Source of the DNA: Lutimonas halocynthiae | GTDB taxonomy: Bacteria; Bacteroidota; Bacteroidia; Flavobacteriales; Flavobacteriaceae | Reading direction: 5' to 3' | Assembly: GCF_030409835.1 (NCBI RefSeq) | Contig: NZ_JAUFQO010000016.1 | Location: forward strand, 496,001-560,000 | Length of the DNA: 64,000 bases | In this document: positions 25,810 to 34,526 of the stretch, piece by piece | Numbering within the stretch: position 1 is the first letter of the stretch | Layout of the letters: each line of letters begins with the position of its first letter | The notes under the pieces: generated by a model | Databases searched by the model: none | The model's input: the letters and a program-made list of their open reading frames with translations, nothing else | What the model was told of the DNA's origin: nothing | Translations under genes and position numbers: made by a program

Positions 25810-27997
25810 ATTGAAATTTATCTTCTGCTTTTAGAGGCAGACTTCTAAACCTTTTTCCGGTTGCATTATAAACAGCATTCACAATGGCTGGCGCTATCAC
25901 AGGAACTCCTGGTTCACCTATGCCCGTCGGCAACTCATCACTATTAACAATTTCAATATCAATAAGAGGAGCCTCATGAATTCTCAGCATTTGATAATCA
26001 TGAAAATTACTTTGCTTAACAGCTCCATCTTCTACACTAATATCTCCATAAAAAGCCAAGGACATTCCAAAAATGACTGCCCCTTCTAACTGAGATTTCA
26101 CTGTATCGGTATTGACAACGGTTCCGCAGTCTACTGCTGTAAAAACATTAATCACTTTCAGTTTATTATTGATCACAGAAACTTCAACTATAGATGCCAC
26201 ATAGGTATAAAAACTATAATGAATCGCTATTCCCATGCCGTGCCCTTCTGGTAAATCTTTACCCCATCCTGCATTTTTCGCAGCTATCCGCAACACATTT
26301 TTCAGTTTTGCCGTATCCAATTGATATTCGTTATCAGAGGGATATACCCTGTCAGAACCAATAAGTTCAAGCCTGAAATCCAAGGGGTCCTTTCCAGATG
26401 CTACAGCTAGTTCATCTGCAAAAACATTAATCGAAAAACCGTGAATAATATTATAAACAGATCTCAACCAGCCAATCCTAACATGAGCTTCAGCTTCTCC
26501 ATTCTCAAACCTACTATGCGCTATTTCATAAGGCATATTGATCATTCCTTGTCGAAATTCAACACCAACACCATGCGTAATACCGGGTAGAAAAGTTGAA
26601 GCAATAGATGGATAAGCGGTTCGATGCAGCCAACCAGTCACTGAGTTATCTTTAAAAGAGGCTTTCATATACTGTGCACTAATCGCATGATAATAACTGT
26701 TTTGAATATCATCTTCTCTGGTCCAAATAACCTGTACCGGTTTTTGTTCCATCTTTGACAATGCTACCGCTTCCAGCACAAAATCTGGTTTTGACTTTCT
26801 CCCAAATCCACCGCCTAAAAAAGTAACATTTATGCTTACTTTATCTAAATCTATTCCTAAAAAGTCACTTACTTCCTTTCTCGTAACTTGAGGTGCCTGA
26901 ACCGGAGCCCAAACTTCACATATACCATCATGAACGTGGGCTGTTGCGTTGGGCGCTTCCATAGGAGCATGAACAAGATGCGGCAATTTATATGTAGCCT
27001 CAACTATACGATCTGCATCCCTAAAAGCGCTTTGCAGATTACCTTCTTTCTTAATTAATTTAGCTTTTTTATGAACATTCGCGGTTATTTTGTCCATATA
27101 TCTATCTGAAGAATAAGATTCGTTCTCCCCAGCATTCCAACTAACTTTTAATCTCTTTTGTCCTTCAATAGCTGCCCAGGTATTTGAGGCAATTACTGCT
27201 ACACCACCTAGCGCACCAAATGGTTTTTTAATTCGATCAATTTGCCTGGCACTAATAACTCCTTTTACTTTTAAGCTAGCACTGCTATCAAAGGAATCCA
27301 AACTTCCAAAAGTCACCGGGCATCTTTTAATACAGGCGTAAACCATATCTTGGATCTTAATGTCAAGACCATATTTATTCTTCCCTCTGACAAAATCACT
27401 GACATCGACACTTTTAAGCCCTTTACCTATATAAACAAATTCTTCTGGTGATTTGAGCCTTGGCTTTAAAGGTGGTGTTTCCATTCTGGCAGAAACAGCT
27501 AAATCTCCATAAAATAACCTTTCATCGGTATCGGTTCTGATAACATAGTGTTGTTCCGTCTTACAAACATTCTCTGCAATTCCCCATTGCTTTGCAGCCG
27601 CAGATACAAGCATACCTCGAGCCATAGCTCCCATTTCTCTCATGGGTTGATAAATAGTTCTGATACTTCTTGAACCATCGGTATTTTGATTGCCATAGGC
27701 ATCATCTCCTGGAGCCTGAACTACAGTAACCCTTGACCAGTCTGCATCCATTTCATCGGCAATAACAGATGTTAACGAAGTTCTTACACCCTGCCCCATC
27801 TCACTTCTTGATGCGGTCAAAATTAAATCACCATTTGACTTTAGTTCTACAAACAAATTCGGAGAAAAAACATCAGTATCATTTTTTAAAGTTTCCTTTA
27901 TTTCATTAGAACCCGTGTCACAAGCAAGAATCAAGCCCCCACTAAGCAAACTGACATTTTTAATAAAATAACGTCTCGAGATTTTCGATTGCTTCAT
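25808..27997 (-). CDS. Tat-exported molybdenum hydroxylase large subunit (isoquinoline 1-oxidoreductase beta/IorB-like)
   Basis: A 729-residue xanthine-oxidase-family subunit that binds molybdopterin cytosine dinucleotide. A Tat signal with SRRYFIK lies at residues 8-14, followed by a hydrophobic LLSGGLILAC segment, so the mature enzyme is periplasmic or a lipoprotein. Core motifs: RSEMGQGVRTSLTSVIADE (typical IorB Q-loop), LVHAPMEAPNATAHV, FLGGGFGRKSKPDF and GIGEPGVPVIAPAIVNAV with the likely active-site Glu. Substrate could be an aldehyde or N-heterocycle. Its ATG overlaps the small-subunit stop (ATGA), so the two are coupled. XdhC and a cysteine desulfurase that could mature its cofactor lie at 51-53 kb. 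Confidence 0.9.
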   Translation of the reverse strand: MKQSKISRRYFIKNVSLLSGGLILACDTGSNEIKETLKNDTDVFSPNLFVELKSNGDLILTASRSEMGQGVRTSLTSVIADEMDADWSRVTVVQAPGDDAYGNQNTDGSRSIRTIYQPMREMGAMARGMLVSAAAKQWGIAENVCKTEQHYVIRTDTDERLFYGDLAVSARMETPPLKPRLKSPEEFVYIGKGLKSVDVSDFVRGKNKYGLDIKIQDMVYACIKRCPVTFGSLDSFDSSASLKVKGVISARQIDRIKKPFGALGGVAVIASNTWAAIEGQKRLKVSWNAGENESYSSDRYMDKITANVHKKAKLIKKEGNLQSAFRDADRIVEATYKLPHLVHAPMEAPNATAHVHDGICEVWAPVQAPQVTRKEVSDFLGIDLDKVSINVTFLGGGFGRKSKPDFVLEAVALSKMEQKPVQVIWTREDDIQNSYYHAISAQYMKASFKDNSVTGWLHRTAYPSIASTFLPGITHGVGVEFRQGMINMPYEIAHSRFENGEAEAHVRIGWLRSVYNIIHGFSINVFADELAVASGKDPLDFRLELIGSDRVYPSDNEYQLDTAKLKNVLRIAAKNAGWGKDLPEGHGMGIAIHYSFYTYVASIVEVSVINNKLKVINVFTAVDCGTVVNTDTVKSQLEGAVIFGMSLAFYGDISVEDGAVKQSNFHDYQMLRIHEAPLIDIEIVNSDELPTGIGEPGVPVIAPAIVNAVYNATGKRFRSLPLKAEDKFQ

Positions 27998-28470
27998 ATA
28001 ACTTCTTTGTTTTCTGGTTCTACATTCAATGAGGCTGCCAAATGAATCGCCTTCTTAATCCTGACATAAGTACCGCAACGACATATATTACCGCTCATTG
28101 CACTGTCTATATCATCATCAGTGGGTTGTGGCTGCTTATTGAGTAAGGCCAAAGCACTTACCACTTGCCCCGGTTGACAATACCCGCATTGAGGTACATT
28201 TAGTTCTTCCCATGCTTTTTGAATATTCGGGTTCAACTCAAATACACCCTCAACAGTAGTAAGGTTTTTACCCACAGCATTTGAAACAGGAGTAATACAT
28301 GATCTTATTGGACTTCCATCCATGAGCACAGTACAAGAGCCACATACGCCCAAACCACAACCATATTTAGTGCCTGTTAGTTCAATAAAGTCTCTTAAAA
28401 CCCATAAGATGGGCATGTCTGGAGAAACATCTACATTGTGCTGAATACCATTTATCACGAGTTGTATCAT
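27994..28470 (-). CDS. [2Fe-2S] small subunit of the molybdenum hydroxylase (IorA-like)
   Basis: A 158-residue electron-transfer subunit with two [2Fe-2S] clusters. The plant-type ferredoxin cluster is in YGCGLGVCGSCTVLMDG (Cys near residues 38, 43 and 46, then 58). The helical-domain cluster is in CGYCQPGQV (about 97) and NICRCGTYVRI (about 131). It lacks its own signal peptide, so it would be exported by hitchhiking on the Tat signal of the large subunit, as in other IorAB-type enzymes. It ends in TGA overlapping the next ATG, showing that TGA is an ordinary stop codon here. Confidence 0.94.
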   Translation of the reverse strand: MIQLVINGIQHNVDVSPDMPILWVLRDFIELTGTKYGCGLGVCGSCTVLMDGSPIRSCITPVSNAVGKNLTTVEGVFELNPNIQKAWEELNVPQCGYCQPGQVVSALALLNKQPQPTDDDIDSAMSGNICRCGTYVRIKKAIHLAASLNVEPENKEVI

Positions 28471-28573
28471 ATGTTGTCTTTAAAGTTAAGTGTCTTTGTA
28501 AAGTTAGTATAATTGATTAATTTTGTAAATTGTGACAATAAAAATACTTACTTATTCTTCAAATTTCCCCATT

Positions 28574-29041
28574 ATGATAAAACGATTACTTTTCTTACTA
28601 TTTATTTTTACTTTTTCAATCGGAATGTCTGGTCAGGCCTCACAGGATGAACTCCAATTAATGCAGTCTCTTTACGGGATGGAAAAAAGGGATATAGTGA
28701 GCGAGTTTATAGAATTAAATGATTCACAGGAACAAGAATTTTGGCTTCTGTATGATGAATATGAAGAAAAACGTAAAGATCTTGGCACAGAACGTTTCAG
28801 ATTGCTTACCAGTTACGTAGATGATTATGGTGAAGTTAAACCACAAGATGCGGATAATTTTATGAAGCAGGCCATTCCGTTAAGGATCAAATCTGACAAA
28901 CTGGTTGACAACTATTACAAAAAAATTAAAAGCCGAACAGACCCTATTGTCGCTATGCAATTCTATCAAATTGAGAATTATTTGGCTGATGTGATAAGAA
29001 TGGAATTACTGGAAGAAATTTATACAACAAAAAAACAATAA
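28574..29041 (+). CDS. Secreted helical protein, copy 1 of a tandem pair
   Basis: I start at the ATG at 28574 (MIKRLLFLLFIFTFSIGMSGQ), a good signal peptide; the longer frame adds 14 residues. The mature about 135 residues are mostly helical and charged: ELQLMQSLYGMEKRDIVSEF, FWLLYDEYEEKRKDLG, KQAIPLRIKSDKLVDNYYKKI, AMQFYQIENYLADVIR. It is clearly paralogous to the next gene (same FW-LYDEYE, PLR-DKL-Y-K and QFYQIE-Y blocks). I know no assigned function. The two and the following barrel gene form a compact plus-strand unit (15 and 20 bp gaps). Confidence 0.75.
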   Translation: MIKRLLFLLFIFTFSIGMSGQASQDELQLMQSLYGMEKRDIVSEFIELNDSQEQEFWLLYDEYEEKRKDLGTERFRLLTSYVDDYGEVKPQDADNFMKQAIPLRIKSDKLVDNYYKKIKSRTDPIVAMQFYQIENYLADVIRMELLEEIYTTKKQ

Positions 29042-29056
29042 CTAAAAACCCTTAAA

Positions 29057-29527
29057 ATGAAAAAAATTACCTTATTAATTGCGGCATTATTAGTATTTAA
29101 TTTTACTTATGCCCAGGATGTTACAACTGAAGAAATTCAAATGGTGCAAGAATTATTTGGATCAGAAAAAAAAGCCATCATTGAAGAAAATGTAGATTTA
29201 ACCGGGGTTAATGCAGATTCTTTTTGGAAACTATATGACGAATATGAAAATCAACGTCAGGAAATTGGTCAGGCTAAACTTGAATTATTGCAAAAGTATA
29301 CGATGAAGAAAGGTGCATTAACAAACCAGCAAGCTACTGATTTGATGACGGAAGCAGTTCCCTTAAGAACGGCTGAGGATAAATTAATCTTGAATTATAC
29401 AAAAAGAATCGGGAAAGCTACAAGCCCACTGGTATCAGTTCAGTTTTATCAAATAGAACATTATATTTCAGATGGAATTCGCTTTTCAATCTTGAATAAT
29501 ATTGATTTTATCCAAGACAAAAAGTAA
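29057..29527 (+). CDS. Secreted helical protein, copy 2 of a tandem pair
   Basis: A 156-residue protein with signal peptide MKKITLLIAALLVFNFTYAQ. It aligns over its full length with the preceding gene: EIQMVQELFGSEKKAIIEEN, FWKLYDEYENQRQEIG, MTEAVPLRTAEDKLILNYTKRI and VQFYQIEHYISDGIRFSIL. A periplasmic location is expected. The conserved aromatic/acidic patch is the best clue to function but I cannot name one. Start codon, spacing (15 bp after copy 1) and signal peptide all agree. Confidence 0.78.
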   Translation: MKKITLLIAALLVFNFTYAQDVTTEEIQMVQELFGSEKKAIIEENVDLTGVNADSFWKLYDEYENQRQEIGQAKLELLQKYTMKKGALTNQQATDLMTEAVPLRTAEDKLILNYTKRIGKATSPLVSVQFYQIEHYISDGIRFSILNNIDFIQDKK

Positions 29528-29547
29528 ATTACTAGAAAAATATAACT

Positions 29548-30153
29548 ATGAAAAAGATTGCTTTAATTATTGCTGTGATTCTTTTATGCGCAGTTGATAC
29601 TTATGCTCAAAAGGTTGAGATCACACCTCAATATGGGTATCAGGTAGGCTCTAAATACAATTATTATGGAGGCTATCTAAAATTTCATGCTTCAGATCAA
29701 TACGGGCTGACTTTTGGAATTAATGCTTCTGATGACGTCACCATAGAATTTATGTGGGCACAACAAAATTCTAAAGTAAGCGTACAGGATGTAATCTATT
29801 ATCCACAAGAAACAGAAGTTTCGGATATGCAGGCCAATCATTATCAATTAGGAGCAATTCACATGTTTGGATATAGTGATGCCCGACCCTTTGCAGGTCT
29901 TTCTGCAGGTTGGTCAACCTGGAACCCTGAAGATTCTTTTTTTGATTCTCATACTACTTTTACACTTGGAATCACTGGAGGTTTAAAATATTTCTTCTCT
30001 GACAGAATTGGGTTAAGACTTCAAACGCAGTTACTCATGCCAATAAATTATGGTGGCTTCTACCTTGGAAGTGGCGGAAGTGGCGTTGCGGTTAGCGGTA
30101 ATATTTTACAGCTTAACTTTAGCGGTGGTCTGATCATAGGATTGGGCGATTAA
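29548..30153 (+). CDS. Outer-membrane beta-barrel protein
   Basis: A 201-residue protein with signal peptide (MKKIALIIAVILLCAVDTYAQ). The mature part has the eight-stranded small-barrel look: VEITPQYGYQVGSKYNYYGGYL, GINASDDVTIEFMWAQQ, AIHMFGYSDARPFAGLSAGWS, FTLGITGGLKYFFSDRIGLRLQTQLLMP and a C-terminal LNFSGGLIIGLGD. This resembles OmpW/OmpA-like barrel families but I assign none. It ends the three-gene unit; a terminator follows at 30177. Confidence 0.75.
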   Translation: MKKIALIIAVILLCAVDTYAQKVEITPQYGYQVGSKYNYYGGYLKFHASDQYGLTFGINASDDVTIEFMWAQQNSKVSVQDVIYYPQETEVSDMQANHYQLGAIHMFGYSDARPFAGLSAGWSTWNPEDSFFDSHTTFTLGITGGLKYFFSDRIGLRLQTQLLMPINYGGFYLGSGGSGVAVSGNILQLNFSGGLIIGLGD

Positions 30154-30176
30154 TCCTAAATTAAAAAATTCTCATT

Positions 30177-30212
30177 AAGTCCTGCTTGGTATTTCCTCGC
30201 AGGACTTTTTTA
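30177..30212 (+). terminator. Intrinsic terminator after the barrel gene
   Basis: AAGTCCTGC, 13-nt loop, GCAGGACTT, then T run. Perfect 9-bp stem, 23 bp after the stop codon. Confidence 0.85.
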
Positions 30213-30249
30213 TTTATCTTTACTTAAAATAATTAAAACCCCCTTTTTT

Positions 30250-31791
30250 ATGAAAAAAAACGAACTAATCACATTAATTTCAATGTGCTTATTGATGGTC
30301 GCATCCGTCACGGCACAAAAAAAACCGAACATCCTTGTTATTTGGGGAGATGATATCGGTCAATCCAATATTAGCGCCTATACAATGGGACTAGTGGGAT
30401 ACCAAACCCCAAACATTGACAGAGTTGCCAATGAAGGAATGATTTTTACAGATTATTATTCTGAACAAAGTTGTACGGCTGGTCGTTCTTCTTTTATAAC
30501 AGGGCAAAGTGTTTTAAGAACAGGATTGAGCAAAGTTGGTATGCCTGGTGCTAAAGAAGGAATTAGCGAAAAAGATCCAACAATTGCTGAAATGCTGAAA
30601 CCTTTGGGTTATGCTACAGGACAATTTGGTAAAAATCACCTTGGTGATCTTGACGAAATGTTACCTACAAATCATGGCTTTGATGAGTTCTTTGGAAACT
30701 TATATCACTTGAATGCCGAAGAAGAGCCTGAATTACCTGATTATCCAGATCCAGAAAAGTATCCTGATTTTGCCAAGAAATTTGGTCCACGTGGGGTTAT
30801 TCACTCCTATGCTGATGGAAAAATTGAAGATACAGGGCCATTGACTAAAAAAAGAATGGAAACTGTAGATGATGAAACTGTTGCTGCAGCGGAAAAATTT
30901 ATTAGAAACGCAGTTAAATCCGGAAAACCATTTTTTGTGTGGTGGAATGGAACAAGAATGCATTTTAGAACACACGTTAAAGATGAATTAAGAGGTGTTT
31001 CTGGTCAAAATGAATACGGAGATGGAATGGTTGAACACGATATGCATGTTGGTAAACTATTAGACCTCTTGGATGAATTGGGTGTTGCTGACAACACTAT
31101 CGTTCAATATGGAACTGACAATGGACCACATAAAAATACTTGGCCAGATGCAGGTGTTAATCCTTTTAGAGGTGAAAAGAACACCAACTGGGAAGGTGGT
31201 TGGAGAACTCCTTCTATGATTAGATGGCCAGGACAAATTAAAGCTGGATCAGTATCTAACGAAATCATTTCTGGAATGGACTGGTTTCCTACTTTTGTTG
31301 CTGCGGCAGGTAATACTGATGTAAAAGCAAACTTATTAAAAGGGATCACTGTTAATGGCAGGTCATATAAAACGCATTTAGATGGTTATAACTTTTTGCC
31401 GTATTTAACAGGTAAAGAAAAGACCGGTCCACGTCAAGAGTTGTTTTACTTTTCTGATGATGGTGAATTAATGGCCTTACGTTATAATGATTGGAAAGTT
31501 ATTTTTATGCAACAAACTTCTCCAGGAACTCTCGACACTTGGTCTAAACCGATGGAAACAACAAGAATTCCATTACTTATTAACTTAAGAAGAGATCCTT
31601 ATGAATTTGCTACTATAACTTCAAATACTTATTGGGATTGGTATTTAGACCATGTTTTCTTATTACTTCCAGCTACAGCCTATGTTGGGAAATTTATTGA
31701 AACATTTAAAGAATACCCACCTCGAATGAAAGCTGCCAGTTTTAATCTTGGTGATACTATGGAAGCCTTACAGGCGCCTACAAGTAATTAA
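30250..31791 (+). CDS. Secreted arylsulfatase (family S1)
   Basis: Hydrolyses sulfate esters. A 513-residue protein with signal peptide ending VASVTAQ. The N-terminal metal site ILVIWGDDIGQSNIS is at about residues 29-43. The sulfatase signature is SCTAGRSSFITGQ (Cys near residue 77), where Cys would become formylglycine; Ala replaces the usual Pro at the third position, a permitted variant. GQFGKNHLGD is the second signature (residues about 120-130), and QYGTDNGPHKNTWPD supplies further metal ligands. Substrate cannot be told. No sulfatase-maturing enzyme or SusCD pair is in the window. Terminators flank it on both sides, so it is probably monocistronic. Confidence 0.92.
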   Translation: MKKNELITLISMCLLMVASVTAQKKPNILVIWGDDIGQSNISAYTMGLVGYQTPNIDRVANEGMIFTDYYSEQSCTAGRSSFITGQSVLRTGLSKVGMPGAKEGISEKDPTIAEMLKPLGYATGQFGKNHLGDLDEMLPTNHGFDEFFGNLYHLNAEEEPELPDYPDPEKYPDFAKKFGPRGVIHSYADGKIEDTGPLTKKRMETVDDETVAAAEKFIRNAVKSGKPFFVWWNGTRMHFRTHVKDELRGVSGQNEYGDGMVEHDMHVGKLLDLLDELGVADNTIVQYGTDNGPHKNTWPDAGVNPFRGEKNTNWEGGWRTPSMIRWPGQIKAGSVSNEIISGMDWFPTFVAAAGNTDVKANLLKGITVNGRSYKTHLDGYNFLPYLTGKEKTGPRQELFYFSDDGELMALRYNDWKVIFMQQTSPGTLDTWSKPMETTRIPLLINLRRDPYEFATITSNTYWDWYLDHVFLLLPATAYVGKFIETFKEYPPRMKAASFNLGDTMEALQAPTSN

Positions 31792-31801
31792 TTATTCAAT
31801 T

Positions 31802-31831
31802 AAAAAGGCAGTTTTCAACTGCCTTTTTTTT
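31802..31831 (+). terminator. Intrinsic terminator after the sulfatase
   Basis: AAAAAGGCAGTT, loop TTC, AACTGCCTTTTT. Perfect 12-bp stem immediately after the sulfatase and 10 bp before the next start codon. Confidence 0.9.
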
Positions 31832-31840
31832 ATATATCAT

Positions 31841-32878
31841 ATGAGACAATTTAGACTAATAAACTTTTTCACTTTTATCCTATTGGCGAGTATATTGTAT
31901 TCTTGTAATACTGAAGTACAACAGAAGGAGACAAGTGATAATGTACAGGAAACAAATATAGACCCACTGCCTTCATGGAATGAAGGAAAAACTAAGAGTA
32001 ATATCTTTACTTATGTAGAATCAGTTACTGATAAAGGAAGCACAGATTTTATTCCAATTAAAGATCGAATCGCAACTTTTGACAATGATGGGAACCTTTG
32101 GAGTGAGCAACCTGCTTACTTTCAATTATTCTTTGCCATTGACAGAGTAAAGGCAATGGCAGCGGATCACCCTGAATGGGCCAGTGAACAACCCTTTAAG
32201 GCCGTCTTAGAAAATGACATGGAATCATTGGCCAAGCAAGGAGAACATGGTCTCATACAACTAGTAATGGCCACACATGCAGGCAATACAACTGAAGAAT
32301 TTAAAGCTGATGTGCAGGATTGGATTAAAACAGCCTTGCATCCCTCAAAAAAAGTTACTTATGATCAATTGGTTTATCAACCCATGCTCGAATTATTACA
32401 ATATTTAAGAGCTCATGATTTTAAGACTTATATAGTATCAGGTGGGGGTGTTGATTTTATGAGAGCCTTTGTCACTGAAATTTATGGTATTCCAGAAGAA
32501 CAAATTATTGGAAGCCGCATTAAAACCAGCTTTGATTATAATGATGGAAACCCTGTAATTAAACGTTTGCCAGAATTAGAATTTATAGATGATAAAGAGG
32601 GTAAACCTTTAAATATTCAAAAAATTATTGGAAAAAAACCTGTTTTTTCTTCTGGTAATTCTGATGGGGATTTACAAATGATGCAATGGGCCGCTTCTAA
32701 TAAATACAAAAGTTTTATGCTCTATGTACATCATACTGACGCTGAAAGAGAATGGGCCTACGACAGAGCGTCTCATATAGGAAAACTTGACAAAGGTCTT
32801 GACCAAGCTCTAAAAGACGGTTGGACCGTAATAGATATGAAAAATGATTGGAAGGTTATTTACACTTTTGAGAAATAA
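31841..32878 (+). CDS. HAD-superfamily phosphatase-like lipoprotein
   Basis: I start at the ATG at 31841 (MRQFRLINFFTFILLASILYSC), because it follows the terminator and gives a lipoprotein signal with Cys at residue 22; the frame upstream runs through the sulfatase end. HAD motif I is RIATFDNDGNLWSEQP (D-x-D, about residue 73), motif II is YIVSGGGVDFMRA, motif III/IV is KPVFSSGNSDGDLQMM. This combination resembles phosphoserine-phosphatase-type HAD hydrolases. Being a lipoprotein, it should act in the periplasm. Substrate unknown. 345 residues. Confidence 0.85.
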   Translation: MRQFRLINFFTFILLASILYSCNTEVQQKETSDNVQETNIDPLPSWNEGKTKSNIFTYVESVTDKGSTDFIPIKDRIATFDNDGNLWSEQPAYFQLFFAIDRVKAMAADHPEWASEQPFKAVLENDMESLAKQGEHGLIQLVMATHAGNTTEEFKADVQDWIKTALHPSKKVTYDQLVYQPMLELLQYLRAHDFKTYIVSGGGVDFMRAFVTEIYGIPEEQIIGSRIKTSFDYNDGNPVIKRLPELEFIDDKEGKPLNIQKIIGKKPVFSSGNSDGDLQMMQWAASNKYKSFMLYVHHTDAEREWAYDRASHIGKLDKGLDQALKDGWTVIDMKNDWKVIYTFEK

Positions 32879-32902
32879 TACTATAAGATCAAAATATATT
32901 AA

Positions 32903-32938
32903 AAAAAAGGGGATGACTTTATTGTCAACCCCTTTTTT
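32903..32938. terminator. Bidirectional intrinsic terminator between convergent genes
   Basis: AAAAAGGGGATGAC and GTCAACCCCTTTTTT flank a short loop, with one mismatch and T runs in both directions. It lies between the HAD lipoprotein (plus) and the CDGSH gene (minus) and can serve both. Confidence 0.85.
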
Positions 32939-32957
32939 AATAAATCAACCTCTATGG

Positions 32958-33383
32958 TTAACCTTCAAATCCTGCTTGTTTGTGTTTACCATCACAATAA
33001 GGTTTGTTACTAGAGGCTCCGCATCTGCAAAAAGCAGTCATTTTCTCTTTAGTTACAACGCTTCCGTCATGAGATTTTAATTCAATATTTCCTTTGACCA
33101 ACAAGGGGCCGTTTTTCATTAATTCTACTTCTGTTGCCATATTAGTTTTTTTTATTGATGATTCATTTTCTTCATAACTCAGAGCCCCGGAAGGACACAA
33201 GTCAATTTGTTTTTTCAGGTTCGCTGCTGGTGCATTCTCTGGTTTGATCCATGGTTTATCGTTTGGGTCATACACTTCAGGAAGTTCCTTTACACAAATA
33301 GCGGCATGTATACATTTTTTGGGTTCCCACAAAATAGTGAGATCTTCCTTTTTATATTTTTTAATAATTCGATTTGCCTCCAT
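32958..33383 (-). CDS. Divergent 4Fe-4S domain fused to a CDGSH iron-sulfur domain
   Basis: A 141-residue cytosolic protein, starting at the ATG at 33381-33383 (MEANRIIKKYKK); a TTG lies just upstream. Residues about 18-60 are a Fer4_19-type mono-cluster segment (EPKKCIHAAICVKELPEVY, then DLCPSGAL). Residues about 115-135 are a CDGSH finger, FCRCGASSNKPYCDGKH, with the 3-Cys/1-His ligand set that binds a pH-labile [2Fe-2S] cluster. This two-domain form is widespread in Bacteroidota; the role is thought to be redox or Fe-S related but is not established. Its terminator is shared with the HAD gene. Confidence 0.9.
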   Translation of the reverse strand: MEANRIIKKYKKEDLTILWEPKKCIHAAICVKELPEVYDPNDKPWIKPENAPAANLKKQIDLCPSGALSYEENESSIKKTNMATEVELMKNGPLLVKGNIELKSHDGSVVTKEKMTAFCRCGASSNKPYCDGKHKQAGFEG

Positions 33384-33685
33384 AATATTCAACAATTATT
33401 TTACTAAACGCATAGCTTTAAAACTGAATTCTCTCAAAGATAATCAATATCATTTAGAATATTCTTGAAAATGATTCTGAGACGAGCTGATGATCAATGA
33501 TTCTTAAAATTATCATTCTTATGTTTTTTTATTAGAAAAGACTGTGCTTAAGGGTAAAAAAGATTTAAATCTATTATTTTTGAACCGCATAACTAAGGCC
33601 TATTATAATAAAACCGCATTTTTTAATTAGCTGTGAAGAACAAAGATTCAATAGTCACAAAGAATAAATTAACACTTTTCATTAT
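33384..33685. other. Intergenic region with a candidate promoter
   Basis: About 300 bp of AT-rich sequence. TATTTTTG at 33575-33582 matches the Bacteroidota -7 element exactly and would give a leader of roughly 100 nt before the DUF2490 gene. A short AGATTTAAATCT palindrome lies just upstream. No other gene is visible. Confidence 0.4.
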
Positions 33686-34489
33686 ATGCTAAGAGTGCTA
33701 CTTGTTTTATTGTTTATATGGAATACATCGATTATTCGATCTCAGGAGAACGTGCCCGAAGATGCTTCTGTTAACAGTCAATTCTGGTTTGATTATAACA
33801 CGAGATATAAATTGAATGACAAAAACAGCCTTGGAGGTTTTGCTGGATATAGAACCATCAACCCGCATCTTTTTGACAAATTAGTCATTGTTCCATCCTA
33901 TGACATCATACATACTAAAAGCCCCAAATTCATAAAATCAGAAGAACCACTCATCTCGTCTTTTCATTTGGGAACTGGCTTATACTATACAAAGAATAAA
34001 TTCGAACCAGATAATTTTGAATTTAGGTTAATGCAAGGATTGAAATTCTTCCTGCCATCTATCGATTTAATACCTTTAAAAACCTATATCCGTTTGGAAG
34101 AAAGGTTTCAAAAAACTTTCGACGGTTCAAGTTGGAGTTTTTCGGGTAGGTTTAGATTCAAAATTTCAACTGTTATTGAATGGAAAAAACACTTGTTATC
34201 CTTTAATAAGGGAATGTATATTCCAATGAGTGTAGAGTTTTTTTATAATTTACAAGAAGCTAACCGATACAATGATGTGATACGAATTTCGCCTGGTTTG
34301 GGCTATAAATTGAATGATAAATGGAAAGCTGAGTTTTATGTTTCCTATCATCTAAGTAATAATACCTCTGAAGACGATGAATCAACAAATGACTTTGTAT
34401 TTAGACTAAGAATATACAAGTTAACCTCAGGTAAGAAAGAATACAAAATAAACAGTAAAGAAGAAGACATTAAAGAATTAATTGAATAA
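33686..34489 (+). CDS. DUF2490-like outer-membrane protein
   Basis: A 267-residue protein with a signal peptide (LRVLLVLLFIWNTSIIRSQ). The mature sequence starts NSQFWFDYNTRYKLNDKNSLGGFAGYR, typical of the DUF2490 barrel family, and continues with strands such as FEFRLMQGLKFF, YIRLEERFQKTF and WKAEFYVSYHLS. A second member of the family lies at 42021-42800 but similarity between the two is only family-level. The C-terminal about 20 residues are charged and may extend into the periplasm. Function unknown. It is convergent with the octaheme cytochrome gene, 37 bp apart. Confidence 0.75.
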   Translation: MLRVLLVLLFIWNTSIIRSQENVPEDASVNSQFWFDYNTRYKLNDKNSLGGFAGYRTINPHLFDKLVIVPSYDIIHTKSPKFIKSEEPLISSFHLGTGLYYTKNKFEPDNFEFRLMQGLKFFLPSIDLIPLKTYIRLEERFQKTFDGSSWSFSGRFRFKISTVIEWKKHLLSFNKGMYIPMSVEFFYNLQEANRYNDVIRISPGLGYKLNDKWKAEFYVSYHLSNNTSEDDESTNDFVFRLRIYKLTSGKKEYKINSKEEDIKELIE

Positions 34490-34526
34490 CACGTTGATTA
34501 TATCTTCTTTTAAACTCAGCAATTGA

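Noticed and set aside
31748-31840. Longer HAD lipoprotein starting inside the sulfatase gene
   Set aside because: The extension would cross the sulfatase terminator and destroy the lipoprotein signal starting at 31841.
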